A stretch of DNA of 50,711 nt from Saprospiraceae bacterium (GCA_025056735.1 JANWVR010000140.1:1-50711); one strand, 5' to 3'; counted from the first letter of the stretch, positions 34,750-44,482 are shown. Notes: generated from the letters alone by a model not told the origin. Numbers and translations are program-made.

Positions 34750-35838
34750 TTATTTGCGCTTGCGTTTTTTGTAGCTTTCCAACACAAAAGTACCCAGGCC
34801 CTGCAGCGAGGCATAGAAGGCCTTGCCGTTATTTACCTGCGTAAACGCTTCTACAAAGCGCACCAAATAGGGATCGCTGGCAATCATGAAGGTGGTAATG
34901 GGAATTTCCAATTTGCGGCAGCGCGCGGCGAGGTTCAGGCACCGATTGACGATCTTCCGGTCTAAGCCGAAGGAATTTTTATAGTAGTTTTTGCCCAACT
35001 TCAGACACGTCGGTTTTCCGTCAGTGATCATGAAAATCTGCTTGTTGGGATTGCGGCGACGGCGCAGGATGTCCATGGCCAGCTCGATGCCCGCCACGGT
35101 ATTGGTGTGGTAGGGGCCAACTTCGAGATACGGTACGTCCTTCAACTGAATGGGCCAGGCATCGTCGCCGAAGACGATAATGTCCAGCGTATCCTTGGGG
35201 AAGCGCGTCTGGATGAACTCGGCTAAAGCCAGGGCGACCTTTTTGGCAGGTGTAATGCGGTCTTCGCCGTAGAGGATCATCGAGTGCGAGATGTCAATCA
35301 TAAGCACCGACGACATCTGGCTCTGGTAGTAGGTTTCATAGACCTCTAAGTCATCCTGCGTAAGGCGGAATTCATCAATGCCGTGGTTGATGTAGGCGTT
35401 TCGCAGCGAGTTGGTTACGGCAAGGTGTTCTAAAGCGTCGCCAAATTCGTAGGGCTTGGCGTCGGCAGTGAACTCATCGCCCCGACCGATGAATGTGGTA
35501 TCATGGCGACCGCTTTTGGCCTTTTTCAGGTCGCCAAAGATGTCGTCCAAACTTTTCTGGCGCAAGGCGATTTCCATTTTGGCCGTCGGCCTAAATCCAC
35601 CTTCGCCATCGCCTTGTCGGCGGATATAACCTTTTTCCTCGAGGTCTCGGATGAAATCTCCGATGCCGTAATCAGGCGTAGTAAAATGATAAACTTTATC
35701 CAGCTCTGTCATCCAGGCCAGGGCTTCTTCCACGTTTCCAGAGGTGTACAGGAGCAATTCCTGGAAAATTTTGAACAGGCGTTCGAAGGGCGCCTGGTTG
35801 GGATCGGCCTTGTACTCGGAGAAGCGATAGCCCAGCAT
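34750..35838 (-). CDS. VWA-domain protein
   Basis: The 362-residue protein begins MLGYRFSEYKADP. The N-terminal half is helical (EALAWMTELDKVYHFTTPDYGIGDFIRDLEEKGYIRRQ). The C-terminal half is a von Willebrand A domain with a complete MIDAS: LMIDISHSM (DxSxS) near 190, a conserved Thr in GPYHTNTVAG, and MITDGKPT. The C terminus is basic (ESYKKRKRK). Such proteins usually act with MoxR/ChlI-type AAA ATPases as chelatase-like machines; no ATPase gene is adjacent. The ATG at 35838 is preferred over a TTG at 35871, matching the family N terminus. Confidence 0.85.
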   Translation of the reverse strand: MLGYRFSEYKADPNQAPFERLFKIFQELLLYTSGNVEEALAWMTELDKVYHFTTPDYGIGDFIRDLEEKGYIRRQGDGEGGFRPTAKMEIALRQKSLDDIFGDLKKAKSGRHDTTFIGRGDEFTADAKPYEFGDALEHLAVTNSLRNAYINHGIDEFRLTQDDLEVYETYYQSQMSSVLMIDISHSMILYGEDRITPAKKVALALAEFIQTRFPKDTLDIIVFGDDAWPIQLKDVPYLEVGPYHTNTVAGIELAMDILRRRRNPNKQIFMITDGKPTCLKLGKNYYKNSFGLDRKIVNRCLNLAARCRKLEIPITTFMIASDPYLVRFVEAFTQVNNGKAFYASLQGLGTFVLESYKKRKRK

Positions 35839-35885
35839 GACAGGGATGTTTAATCCAGTAAACGTCAGCAAAGTGGTTTTGTTCT

Positions 35886-35924
35886 AAAAAAAGCCGGCCC
35901 GGTGCCACAGACCAGGCCGGCTTT
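35886..35924 (-). terminator. Rho-independent terminator of the superoxide dismutase gene
   Basis: On the minus strand AAAGCCGGCC (35924-35915) pairs with GGCCGGCTTT (35899-35890), a 10-bp stem with a 15-nt loop, followed by TTTT. It starts 8 nt after the sod stop codon. Confidence 0.85.
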
Positions 35925-35932
35925 AGGTCGCC

Positions 35933-36700
35933 TTAGCCGAACATGGCGCGGTTGTAGCGGTTGGCGACTTCTTCCCAATTCACCACGTTGAAAAAAGCGC
36001 TGATGTAGTCGGGGCGACGATTCTGATACTTCAAGTAGTAGGCGTGTTCCCAAACGTCTAAACCGAAGATGGGCGTGCCGGTTTTGGACACGATTTGCAT
36101 CATCAGCGGATTGTCCTGATTGGGCGTCGTGCTGATAAACAGGCTTTTGTCTTTGCCCACGCACAGCCAGGCCCATCCGGAGCCGAAGACGCTTTTAGCG
36201 GTGTCGGAGAAGGCTGTCTTGAACTTATCGAACGAGCCAAAGGCTGCGTTCAGGGCCGTAGCGAATTGCCCTTCAGGCAGCGGAGCGCCGCCGGGTTTCA
36301 TAATTTGCCAGAAGAACGTGTGGTTCCAGTGGCCGCCGGCGTTGTTGCGGATTTTGCGGTCGGCGTCGGCCGCTGTGATGCGCGCTAAGATGTCGTCCAG
36401 CTCGTAGTCGGCATAGACGGTGCCCACAACGGCATCGTTGAGGTTGTTGACGTACCCGCCGTGGTGCTTGCCGTGGTGAATTTCCATCGTCTGTCTGTCA
36501 ATGTACGGCTCCAGCGCATCCGATGGATAAGGCAACGGCGGCAACGTGAACGGCCCAGTGCGGCGCAATTTGGGTGGCGGGATGACTGCCGTTTTGTTGC
36601 CATTAGCCTTCTTAGCCGGGTCGCAGGCCTTTAATAACGGAGAAAGCGCCGCACCGGCAGCCAGCCAGAGAGAGGTTTTCAGAAACGTTCGTTTTTGCAT
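35933..36700 (-). CDS. Superoxide dismutase (Mn/Fe), exported lipoprotein form
   Basis: The 255-residue enzyme converts superoxide to oxygen and peroxide. Metal ligands: His75 in [14 protein letters not shown], His127 in [13 protein letters not shown], and Asp and His in [12 protein letters not shown]. The TPNQDNPLM segment and the Gly in the NNAGGHWNH motif favour the Mn type. Unlike the usual cytoplasmic enzyme it carries an N-terminal signal ([24 protein letters not shown]) with a lipoprotein-like Cys26, so it is probably tethered in the periplasm or on the surface. The start is ATG 36700, at a purine-rich tandem repeat tract. Confidence 0.94.
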   Translation of the reverse strand: MQKRTFLKTSLWLAAGAALSPLLKACDPAKKANGNKTAVIPPPKLRRTGPFTLPPLPYPSDALEPYIDRQTMEIHHGKHHGGYVNNLNDAVVGTVYADYELDDILARITAADADRKIRNNAGGHWNHTFFWQIMKPGGAPLPEGQFATALNAAFGSFDKFKTAFSDTAKSVFGSGWAWLCVGKDKSLFISTTPNQDNPLMMQIVSKTGTPIFGLDVWEHAYYLKYQNRRPDYISAFFNVVNWEEVANRYNRAMFG

Positions 36701-36709
36701 AGCAAAAAT

Positions 36710-36761
36710 GATGGAAAATGGAAAATCAAGAATGAAAAATGAAAAGTGAAAAATGAAAAGT
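36710..36761. repeat. Purine-rich tract with perfect 14-bp tandem repeat
   Basis: GAAAAATGAAAAGT occurs twice head to tail (36734-36747 and 36748-36761), preceded by related GGAAAATGG words. The tract lies just upstream of the sod start on the opposite strand. A similar pyrimidine tract is at 27480-27515. Confidence 0.8.
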
Positions 36762-36916
36762 GGGGGTGGTTGGGTTGGTTTGCAGGTTTTGTGTTGTTGT
36801 GGGTCGAATAAATGGTTAACGGCGCGCAAGTTAGCGAGGGGGTTTGGAAGGGGAACAAATCTTTTTGTCATTTTGACGGTTATAGGGCCGTTTTTAGAAA
36901 AAACATCTGACTGCCT

Positions 36917-37525
36917 ATGTTTACTGGTATTGTGGAGGCGCTTGGCGTGGTGGAGCACGTGGAGAGCGAAGGCACGAATGTGCATTTTACGCTGCGCAGC
37001 CCGATTAGTTCGGACCTTCGGATAGACCAGAGCGTCAGCCACGACGGTGTTTGCCTGACGGTGGTGGACGTTCGCGACGGCTGCCACGTTGTGACGGCTG
37101 TCGAGGAAACGCTACGCCGCTCTAACCTGGGCGATTGGCAACCGGGGCGCATCGTCAATCTGGAGCGCAGCTTAGCCTGGGGCGGGCGGTTAGATGGGCA
37201 CTTAGTGCAGGGGCATGTGGATGATGTTGCCTACTGCACGGCTATTGAGTCGCGCGAGGGCTCCTGGCGCTTTACGTTTCGGTATCGCCCTACGCCGGAG
37301 CACTTTCTGGTGGACAAAGGCTCCATCTGCCTCAACGGCGTTAGCCTGACGGTGGTGGAGCCGCGCGATGACCTGTTTTCTGTTGCCATCATCCCATACA
37401 CCTGGGAGCATACAAATTTTCACCGCCTGCGTGAGGGCGACCGCCTGAATGTGGAGTTTGACGTCATTGGCAAATACATCGCCCGCTACTTAGCCCTGTA
37501 CGGGCAGGCTCTGGCGCGTCATTGA
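36917..37525 (+). CDS. ribE: Riboflavin synthase, alpha subunit
   Basis: The 202-residue protein starts [15 protein letters not shown], the family signature, with two internal lumazine-binding repeats: the second opens at about residue 98 ([16 protein letters not shown]). Other conserved parts are [13 protein letters not shown]-like ([13 protein letters not shown]) and [17 protein letters not shown], the mirrored motif of each repeat, and [29 protein letters not shown]. It converts two lumazines to riboflavin. Its end overlaps the AsmA-like gene by 7 nt, convergently. Confidence 0.96.
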   Translation: MFTGIVEALGVVEHVESEGTNVHFTLRSPISSDLRIDQSVSHDGVCLTVVDVRDGCHVVTAVEETLRRSNLGDWQPGRIVNLERSLAWGGRLDGHLVQGHVDDVAYCTAIESREGSWRFTFRYRPTPEHFLVDKGSICLNGVSLTVVEPRDDLFSVAIIPYTWEHTNFHRLREGDRLNVEFDVIGKYIARYLALYGQALARH

Positions 37526-40101
37526 ACCGTTGGCACGGCGCCCGGGCGAGCACGCTCGTTTTCTACGCCTGCCGTTGGCGGCAAGGGGCGTCCATCAATA
37601 CCGCGGAATTCATCTTCGATGCGCTGAGCCAGGCTCTTTTTGAGCGCTTCGCTGCGCTCAAACTCGCGCACGACCTCCCTCTTGCCGCGTTTCATGTCGT
37701 ATTTGTCTATGTTGCCTCGAATGGTGTAAAATACGTTGAACCACCCATCGCGCGCGGGCAAAGGGTCTAAGTCAGGGTCATGCCGCTTAATGCGGTTGAG
37801 CACCACCTGTCCGGCATTCACTTTGAGGCGGTAGTCTATGTCGTTATCAAAGGTATGCGTGCCCGATAGGGTCAGGTTCAGCGCGTTGCTCTGGATGAAC
37901 ATGACCGGCAGGTAAAGTGTCCGGTTTTTGATTTCTAAGTAGTTCTGCAAGTCAGCAAAGCGGATACGCCGCAGGTCTTCGATATGAATGAAAGTCGAGA
38001 AGTCCTCCAGCATCTTCACGCCGACCAATTCTCCGTTGGTGGCCCTGACGTCGGCCAGCGCGCGCAGCTGGTCCATGAGGAAGTGGTTGCTCTCGTCCCA
38101 AAAGGCGTAAGCCACCACCCTGCCCGACAGGGTTCCGCGGAGGTTTTCGTGGGTGATGACATCCTGGTCGAAGTTGTCGCACTGTTCCATGAGCGTCCGC
38201 AGGTCTACGGCCTGCAAGGTGATGCGCATTTTTAGCGAGGGCCGCTGAGCGAAGTATCCGACGCCGTTCACCTGGGCGCTGCCCTGCATGGCCTGCACAC
38301 CGAGGCGGAAGTTGAGCGTGCCGCGGTCGAAGGCGAGCAGGCCGCCGAATTGCTGACCGCGAATTTTGCGGTATTCAAAGGCATCAAAATTGGCCTCAAA
38401 GACGCCCCGCAGCCGTTCCGTGAGGCGCTGGCGTTCCCGATTGGCTTCAATACGCATCGAGTCTAAAACGGCCTCGTCGCCAGAGGCCTCCTCTTCCGAT
38501 ACGGCAAAGAGGTCGAGCAGCTGGCCTACGTCTATGAAACGCCCTCGGAGCCGGGCATTAAATTCCAACTGCGCATTCTGGGTATTGAGCGAGTCGGCAA
38601 AAAGCACGGGCAACAGGTTTTGCGCATAACCGTGGAGCAACAGGTCGCTCCGCCCAATCTGCATTTGCACGCTATCGGAGCGCAGCAGGTTGTCTTGCAA
38701 AACGATGCGCCCTGACGACAGCTCTACCTGTGTGCCGTTGTACGTCAGCGCAGCTGCATCGAATTGCACCTCCGCCTCGGCGCGCACGTGCGCAATACGC
38801 TGCATGCTCGTCATGTCGGCGTAGCGCCCCTGCACCGATAGGTTTGGAATGCGCACTAAGCCATCGCCTCCGCTCACGCGCGGGTTGTTCAGCAAGCCGT
38901 AAGCCGCCTTCAGCGGCAGGGCGCCTTGCAGGCGAAAATCCACCATAGGATCGTCCAAATCGGTGATCTTCAGCTGGAAACCCAGCGGCTGACCACCAAA
39001 ATTGGCCTGGAAATCGGCAATTTCAAACACACCCTGACCCGACGGCGGCGCACTGTACGTCGCGCGAAACGACACATTCCGAAGGGGACTCTGCAGTTTT
39101 TCGGAAGAGACCATCCCGTTGCGCAGCGTCGCCTCTACGCCCACCGTGGGCAACTGCGTTTTGCTGGCCCGACCGTGCACGAAAGCCGAGAAGGTATAGG
39201 CGCCACTGCTCTGAAAATCGCGGAAATAGCCGCTATACGGCTCTGGGAGCAGCGCAATGACTAAGGAGATGTCGCCCTCGCGCCCTTTCATTTGCACGTT
39301 GAGGTCGGAGTACTCGCCCTTGTCCGACACAAAGCCCGACACATCAAAGGCATTGCCGCCAACGACCAGCTCGACGTTTTGCAGGTCGTACAGGCCTTTG
39401 GCCAAATCTACCGCCACCACAGCATTGTAGCGCAAGGGCTGACCCACTAAGTAACGGCTATCGCCCACCTGAAGGCGCGCTACCGTCATGTCGGCCTGAG
39501 AGGATAGGGCAAATTGCTGCGCAGCAAAATCGCCTGCCAGACCGGCATTTTTCAGGTTTATGCTCGCCGTTTGGCGGGTGTTGGCATTTTCATAGATGAT
39601 GAATAGGTTTTTCAATTCGGCACTTTCTAAGGCTAAGCGAAGGTCGTTGCTGCCCGAAGGCGCCTCTGAAGGGCTTTCTTTAAAAATATCGTAGTTGGCC
39701 CGTCCGCGCGCATCAATGCGCACATTGAGCGAACCGCCGCTGACGACTACCTTCTTCACCTCGATGCGCTCGCCAAAGAGGCTGAACAGCCGAAACCGAA
39801 ACGACACCTCCCGCGCCTGCAACAGATAGCGCCCAAAGGCGTCTTTCAACTGCACGTCTTCCAGATTGACCGAGGCCTCTGGAAAACGCCGCAGCAGCGA
39901 CAGACCTGCCTTGCGCACAGTCAGTTCTGTGCGCAACTGGTCGTCCACCGCATCCAACAAACGGCGCGTAATCTGTTCGTTGAAGACTGCGGCAACGACC
40001 ACCAGGACGATTACCAGCAATAAAAGCGGAAGGCCCACCCACAACAAAAGACGCTTCCACCACCGGCGGCGGCGCGGAGGTAAAGAGGGTGTTTCAGACA
40101 T
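37519..40101 (-). CDS. AsmA-family C-terminal-domain membrane protein
   Basis: The 860-residue protein has a basic N terminus followed by one membrane helix (about 17-42, LLLWVGLPLLLLVIVLVVVAAV) and a long periplasmic part of repeated beta strands. The early EQITRRLLDAVDDQLRTELTVRKAGLSLLRRFPEASVNLEDVQLKD and the C-terminal TIRGNIDKYDMKRGK segments fit the AsmA/YhdP-like group, which are thought to span the periplasm and move phospholipids to the outer membrane. The ATG at 40101 is chosen over an upstream in-frame start. It converges on ribE with a 7-nt overlap. Confidence 0.83.
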   Translation of the reverse strand: MSETPSLPPRRRRWWKRLLLWVGLPLLLLVIVLVVVAAVFNEQITRRLLDAVDDQLRTELTVRKAGLSLLRRFPEASVNLEDVQLKDAFGRYLLQAREVSFRFRLFSLFGERIEVKKVVVSGGSLNVRIDARGRANYDIFKESPSEAPSGSNDLRLALESAELKNLFIIYENANTRQTASINLKNAGLAGDFAAQQFALSSQADMTVARLQVGDSRYLVGQPLRYNAVVAVDLAKGLYDLQNVELVVGGNAFDVSGFVSDKGEYSDLNVQMKGREGDISLVIALLPEPYSGYFRDFQSSGAYTFSAFVHGRASKTQLPTVGVEATLRNGMVSSEKLQSPLRNVSFRATYSAPPSGQGVFEIADFQANFGGQPLGFQLKITDLDDPMVDFRLQGALPLKAAYGLLNNPRVSGGDGLVRIPNLSVQGRYADMTSMQRIAHVRAEAEVQFDAAALTYNGTQVELSSGRIVLQDNLLRSDSVQMQIGRSDLLLHGYAQNLLPVLFADSLNTQNAQLEFNARLRGRFIDVGQLLDLFAVSEEEASGDEAVLDSMRIEANRERQRLTERLRGVFEANFDAFEYRKIRGQQFGGLLAFDRGTLNFRLGVQAMQGSAQVNGVGYFAQRPSLKMRITLQAVDLRTLMEQCDNFDQDVITHENLRGTLSGRVVAYAFWDESNHFLMDQLRALADVRATNGELVGVKMLEDFSTFIHIEDLRRIRFADLQNYLEIKNRTLYLPVMFIQSNALNLTLSGTHTFDNDIDYRLKVNAGQVVLNRIKRHDPDLDPLPARDGWFNVFYTIRGNIDKYDMKRGKREVVREFERSEALKKSLAQRIEDEFRGIDGRPLPPTAGVENERARPGAVPTVQ

Positions 40102-40269
40102 GACGGCACAGATATTTTTGGGCAAATATGGAAAAACGGGCAATGAAAACGCCGTTTGATGCAAAAATTTAACGCAGGCGCCACGTTCTGGAGGCCAGCC
40201 CCCGTCAGATGTGCAAGAAAGTACTGGTGCTTCGTTTCTCGCGAACGCCCGGAAAAGCAGGCAGCGGTC

Positions 40270-42675
40270 TCAGGCCAGCTCCACAATAGTTACCCCATCG
40301 CCACCCAGTTCGGGTTCGGGGTGATAGGAGCGGGCGATATGGCGGCCGTATTCGCGCAGTTTTTCCTTTACTACACGGCGCAGCACACCTACGCCTTTGC
40401 CGTGCAGGATTCGGAGCGTAGTTGCGTTGGCCAGCAAGGCATTGTCCACGAATTTCTCCAGCACGCGCATAGCTTCATCCGGCGTCATGCCGCGGATGTC
40501 AATTTTATTTTCAAACTCGGCTGTTTTCTGGAGGTCAGTTTTCGGGCCGGCGACGGGTGTGGCAGCAGGCGCTGCCACGGGCAGCAGGTCGCGCAGGCTG
40601 GCCGTCACAGTAAGGCCGCCCATGATGAGTTGGGCTTTATTGTCTTTGATGGACTCGATGCGCCCGACAGCGCCTCCGGCGCGCAGGCGGGCGTAGTCGC
40701 CTACTTGAAAGGCTCGAGTGGAAGTAGCGGCAGGCTTTTTTTCTTCTAGCTGGAGGACCTCGGCGTTAATGTCATCAATCTGGCGAGCCGTTTCGGCACG
40801 AGTCTGGCGCAGCTCTTGTGCCACCTGCTGGGCGCGTTCAAGGCTTTTTTCTTCGCGCAACTGGCGCACTAATTTGTCCACCTCGCGGCTAGCCTGGGCG
40901 CTGACGCGCAGTTCAAATTCTTTCTGGTCGAGTTTAAGGCGCTTGCGCCGCACCTCTAAGTCGTGGTGCATGCTATCGTAGGTTTTCATGAGGCGGTCTA
41001 AGTTTTCTTCTTTTGCCTTGAGGGTGCGCAGTAGTTCCTCCAATTCCTGTTTTTCGCGCTGAAGTTCGATGAGCAAGTCGTCCACGGCAGTTTCGCTGCC
41101 AGTGCGCTTGCGGGCGTAGTCAATGACGCGCTTGGGCAGTCCGCTTTTGGCGGCAATCTCGAAGGCGTAGCTGCTGCCGGGTCGGCCTACTTTGAGTTCG
41201 TAGGTGGGCGAAAGGGTATCCTTGTCGAAGTGCATGCACCCGTTGAGGATGCCCTCGTGGCGGAAAGCAAACACCTTCAGGTTGGAGTAGTGCGTGGTGA
41301 TGACGGCGTACACGCCTTTTCGGTAGAGTTCCTGCAGGATGGCTTCGGCGATGGCGCCGCCGGGTTTGGGGTCGGTGCCGCTGCCCATTTCATCAATGAG
41401 CACCAGCGTATTAGGGGTGGCATGCTGAAGGAAGACGCGCGCGTTTTGCAGGCGCGAGGAGTAGGTGCTCAAGCCGTCGTCTAAGCTCTGTTGGTCGCCG
41501 ATGTCGGCAAAGACCTGCTCAAAGATGCCCAGTTCGCTCAATTCGTGCACGGGTATGAGCAGGCCGCTTTGCACCATCAGTTGGAGCAGGCCTACGGATT
41601 TCATGGCGACGGACTTGCCGCCAGCATTGGGGCCAGAGAGGACGAGGATATGCTGTTCAGGGTGAAGGCGCAGGTCGAAGGGGACGGTTTTTTTGCCGAC
41701 AGCTTTATTCTTCAAATACAGCAGGGGGTGGTAGCCTTTTCGGATGCTAATGATGGGTTTAGGACGCAGGATAGGCATGTTGGCCCGCATGTCTAAAGCC
41801 AGCTGTGCCTTGGCCTGGATGACCTCGAGGCGCAGCAAGGCGTCCTGGTAGTGGCCGAGCAGGTCGGTGTAAGGGCGAATACGCTGGCTGAGCTGGCGCA
41901 GGATGCGGAAGATTTCGCGGCGCTCCTCGGCTTCGAGGTCGAAGAGGTCGTTGTTGATTTCGATGATGGGTTCTGGCTCGATGAAGACGGTGCGCCCCGT
42001 ATCGCTTTCATCGTGCAGGATACCGCGGATTTTGCGGCGATGTTCGGCGGGCACTGCCAGCACACGGCGTCCGTTTCGGATGCTTTCGGGAGCATCAGAG
42101 AGCCAGCCTTTGTTGCGGTATTCGGCCACAAGCTGGCGAAAGCGGGTGTCTAATTCGCGCATTTTGCTCATCTGCTCGCGGCGGATGCGCATCAGTTCAG
42201 GCGAAGCGTCGGGCCGCAGGTCGCCTTTCTCGTCGAACACCTCGTCAATAGCCTTTAACAGACCTTCTTCCTGCGGCAAATGGGCGACATGGGCATACAA
42301 CTTTGGATAAATTTCCTTTTTCGGCCCGCTGAAAAAGCGAAACACGCCGCGCATTAGCGCCAGTACGCGGCGGATGTTTTGGAAGGCTTCTAAGGGCAGT
42401 GTGTAGTCAGGAATGGCCAACAAGCGCAGGGCCGGACGCAGGTCGGAGAACGTTTCTAAGGGCATGCGCTCGTTTTTTTCGAGCAGCAGCTTGTAGTCGC
42501 GCACTTCGCGCAGGGCGGCATCTATGCGCTCGAAGTCAAGCATAGGGCCAATGAGACGGGCCTGCTCGGCGCCCATGGGCGTGAGCGTTCGCTTTTCTAA
42601 GAGGTCCGTTATTCGATCGAATTCGAGCTTTTGCAACACATCGCGTGGCTCGAAACGCATGCTTTTTTCTTCCAT
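40270..42675 (-). CDS. mutS2: Endonuclease MutS2
   Basis: The 801-residue protein is a MutS-like ATPase without the mismatch-recognition domain. ATPase motifs: Walker A VLSGPNAGGKSVAMKS, Walker B LVLIDEMGSGTDPKPGG, and the TTHYSNLK switch. A coiled-coil region follows (EKQELEELLRTLKAKEENLDRLMK), then a KOW-like region (RAFQVGDYARLRAGGAVGRIES) and a C-terminal Smr nuclease domain (IDIRGMTPDEAMRVLEKFVDNA, ILHGKGVGVLRRVVKE). MutS2 restrains recombination or rescues collided ribosomes. The start could be ATG 42675 or 42660; a TAATTTTG promoter element ends 6 nt before 42675, so that start would be nearly leaderless. Confidence 0.94.
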   Translation of the reverse strand: MEEKSMRFEPRDVLQKLEFDRITDLLEKRTLTPMGAEQARLIGPMLDFERIDAALREVRDYKLLLEKNERMPLETFSDLRPALRLLAIPDYTLPLEAFQNIRRVLALMRGVFRFFSGPKKEIYPKLYAHVAHLPQEEGLLKAIDEVFDEKGDLRPDASPELMRIRREQMSKMRELDTRFRQLVAEYRNKGWLSDAPESIRNGRRVLAVPAEHRRKIRGILHDESDTGRTVFIEPEPIIEINNDLFDLEAEERREIFRILRQLSQRIRPYTDLLGHYQDALLRLEVIQAKAQLALDMRANMPILRPKPIISIRKGYHPLLYLKNKAVGKKTVPFDLRLHPEQHILVLSGPNAGGKSVAMKSVGLLQLMVQSGLLIPVHELSELGIFEQVFADIGDQQSLDDGLSTYSSRLQNARVFLQHATPNTLVLIDEMGSGTDPKPGGAIAEAILQELYRKGVYAVITTHYSNLKVFAFRHEGILNGCMHFDKDTLSPTYELKVGRPGSSYAFEIAAKSGLPKRVIDYARKRTGSETAVDDLLIELQREKQELEELLRTLKAKEENLDRLMKTYDSMHHDLEVRRKRLKLDQKEFELRVSAQASREVDKLVRQLREEKSLERAQQVAQELRQTRAETARQIDDINAEVLQLEEKKPAATSTRAFQVGDYARLRAGGAVGRIESIKDNKAQLIMGGLTVTASLRDLLPVAAPAATPVAGPKTDLQKTAEFENKIDIRGMTPDEAMRVLEKFVDNALLANATTLRILHGKGVGVLRRVVKEKLREYGRHIARSYHPEPELGGDGVTIVELA

Positions 42676-42681
42676 GGGCAG

Positions 42682-42689
42682 CAAAATTA
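42682..42689 (-). promoter_or_regulatory. -7 promoter element of mutS2
   Basis: TAATTTTG on the minus strand matches TAnnTTTG and ends 6 nt before the ATG at 42675. No clear -33 TTG is visible. Confidence 0.4.
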
Positions 42690-42785
42690 CGACAGCTGCA
42701 CGGCTTTAACGCTTTGCTAAGAAAACGTTTGCCCAACGAGGCCGACCTTTGGAGCATCTTTTTTCATCACTAAAACTTGTGCATT

Positions 42786-44369
42786 ATGAAAGCAAAAACA
42801 CCCTTCCTTCTATTGCTTGGCTTCACCTGGCTGTTGGTTTTCTCAGCAGCTCACGCCCAGGACGGCACATTGGATGTTACTTATGGCTCTGGTGGGCGCG
42901 TTCTTCTACCACAAGCGGGGTCTTACACCGGACCTTTTCTGGCACTCGACGCTCAAAACCGCACGGTTGTCTGCGCCTCAGTGGGCAATGCTTTCTATGC
43001 CACCCGTCTATTGCCCAACGGTCAAAAAGACATCACTTTTGGCACCGCTGGTGTCGCCGTAGGTCAGCCTGAACCCGACCTGAACCAGGAAATCACGTTC
43101 GCCATGGCTCTGCCCGGCAACAAGACCCTCATCGTACTCAATGTTTACGCACAGGATACCTTAGATGAAACGCGCATCCTCGTCTTAGATGCCACGGGCA
43201 AACCCGACGCCTCTTTTGGCAACAATGGTGTCGTGCGCTTAGACCTCAACCCAGGCGCAGGAGAGGAGTATCTCTATGGCGGCGCCGTACAACCCGACGG
43301 CAAAATCGTACTCACTGGCATTATCATAGAGCCAAATCTGGACCTGCCGCAAGGCCTCGTGCTCCGCTTCAATCCAAATGGTACGCCCGATGCCACTTTC
43401 AACGGCAATGGCCGCGTCAATGCCCCCGCCCTGCTCTTTGTTAGCTTCTTTTCAAGCATCATCCTTCAGCCCGACGGAAAGATGGTCGTTGCTGGCGCCA
43501 CGGCCGACTTGGCCACCCAGACGATCTTAGGCCTTCTGCTACGCCTGAATAGCAATGGTCAGCTCGACGCTACCTTCGGCACAGCAGGCGTCGTGCGCCT
43601 GAGCGCGCTCAGCAGCCGCTTCAATTTGATTAATGACATTGCCCGCGCCGCTGATGGTAAATTTGTGCTTGTTGGAACCCGCTTTCCTCAAGCCGACTCG
43701 CTGCGCGTTTTGCGGCTGAATGCCAACGGATCAGTGGATAACACCTTCGGCGCCAACGGCATCGCCAGTTTCTTCCCTGCCGGCACACAGGCTACCAATG
43801 CAAACAAATGCCGCGTGCAGGCCGATGGCAAAATTGTCGTTCTCGCTCTTGCGCTTATTGACAGCACCACGTTCGAGGTAGGTTACGTACTGGGGCGCCT
43901 GAACAACAACGGCCAAAGAGACGCCTCCTTTGGTAGTGGCGGCTTTGTTGTCCAAAGCGACGACTTAGAGCCCGCCGACCTTGCCTTGCAAGCCGATGGC
44001 AAAATCCTCGTCGGCGGTTCTTACTTCTTGCCTACCGATGACGGCTTCTTCGTTCACCGTTATAATAACACCGTCGTCAGTGCCAAAGAGGCCCGCCTCG
44101 ACCTCGGCAGCGTGCGCCTGTTCCCTAACCCGGCACGCGAGCAAACCACCGTGCAATTCGACATCGCCGAACCGCAACGCCTGCAAATAGACCTGCTCGA
44201 CCTCCACGGCCGCACCGTAGCCGCCCTCGCGCCCATGCGCGCCTGGGAAACCGGCGCCAACGCGCTGCTCGTCGAACTGCCCTCACTGACCGCAGGTCTG
44301 TACTGGCTGCGCTTCCGCGATGAAAACGGACGCACCGCCGGCGTGCCGCTGACAATAGCGCCGCGATAA
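42786..44369 (+). CDS. Delta-60 repeat protein with T9SS type A sorting domain
   Basis: The 527-residue protein has a signal peptide (about 1-25, WLLVFSAAHAQ) and about six repeats of the delta-60 type, each with a (Q)xDGKIxVxG strand followed by LxRxNxNGxxDxTFGxxG (for example QPDGKIVLTG, LRFNPNGTPDATFNGNG, QADGKIVVLA). Residues about 445-527 form a T9SS type A sorting domain (SVRLFPNPAREQTTVQFDI, LHGRTVAAL, TAGLYWLRFR), so it is exported across the outer membrane and attached. The repeats suggest a beta-propeller-like surface protein; binding partner unknown. A hairpin terminator lies just downstream. Confidence 0.92.
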   Translation: MKAKTPFLLLLGFTWLLVFSAAHAQDGTLDVTYGSGGRVLLPQAGSYTGPFLALDAQNRTVVCASVGNAFYATRLLPNGQKDITFGTAGVAVGQPEPDLNQEITFAMALPGNKTLIVLNVYAQDTLDETRILVLDATGKPDASFGNNGVVRLDLNPGAGEEYLYGGAVQPDGKIVLTGIIIEPNLDLPQGLVLRFNPNGTPDATFNGNGRVNAPALLFVSFFSSIILQPDGKMVVAGATADLATQTILGLLLRLNSNGQLDATFGTAGVVRLSALSSRFNLINDIARAADGKFVLVGTRFPQADSLRVLRLNANGSVDNTFGANGIASFFPAGTQATNANKCRVQADGKIVVLALALIDSTTFEVGYVLGRLNNNGQRDASFGSGGFVVQSDDLEPADLALQADGKILVGGSYFLPTDDGFFVHRYNNTVVSAKEARLDLGSVRLFPNPAREQTTVQFDIAEPQRLQIDLLDLHGRTVAALAPMRAWETGANALLVELPSLTAGLYWLRFRDENGRTAGVPLTIAPR

Positions 44370-44398
44370 AACCCGCTCTGCAACTGTCTTACTGCGTA

Positions 44399-44437
44399 CT
44401 GCGCCGGCCTGAGGCAAACTCGAGCCGGCGCAGGTGT
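44399..44437 (+). terminator. Terminator-like hairpin after the delta-60 protein gene
   Basis: CTGCGCCGGC (44399-44408) pairs perfectly with GCCGGCGCAG (44424-44433), a 10-bp stem. GTGTTTT follows, a short T-rich tail. It starts 29 nt after the stop codon. Confidence 0.65.
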
Positions 44438-44482
44438 TTTGCTTGAGGGTAGCGGCTACATCAAGACGCTAGACCAACGCGA

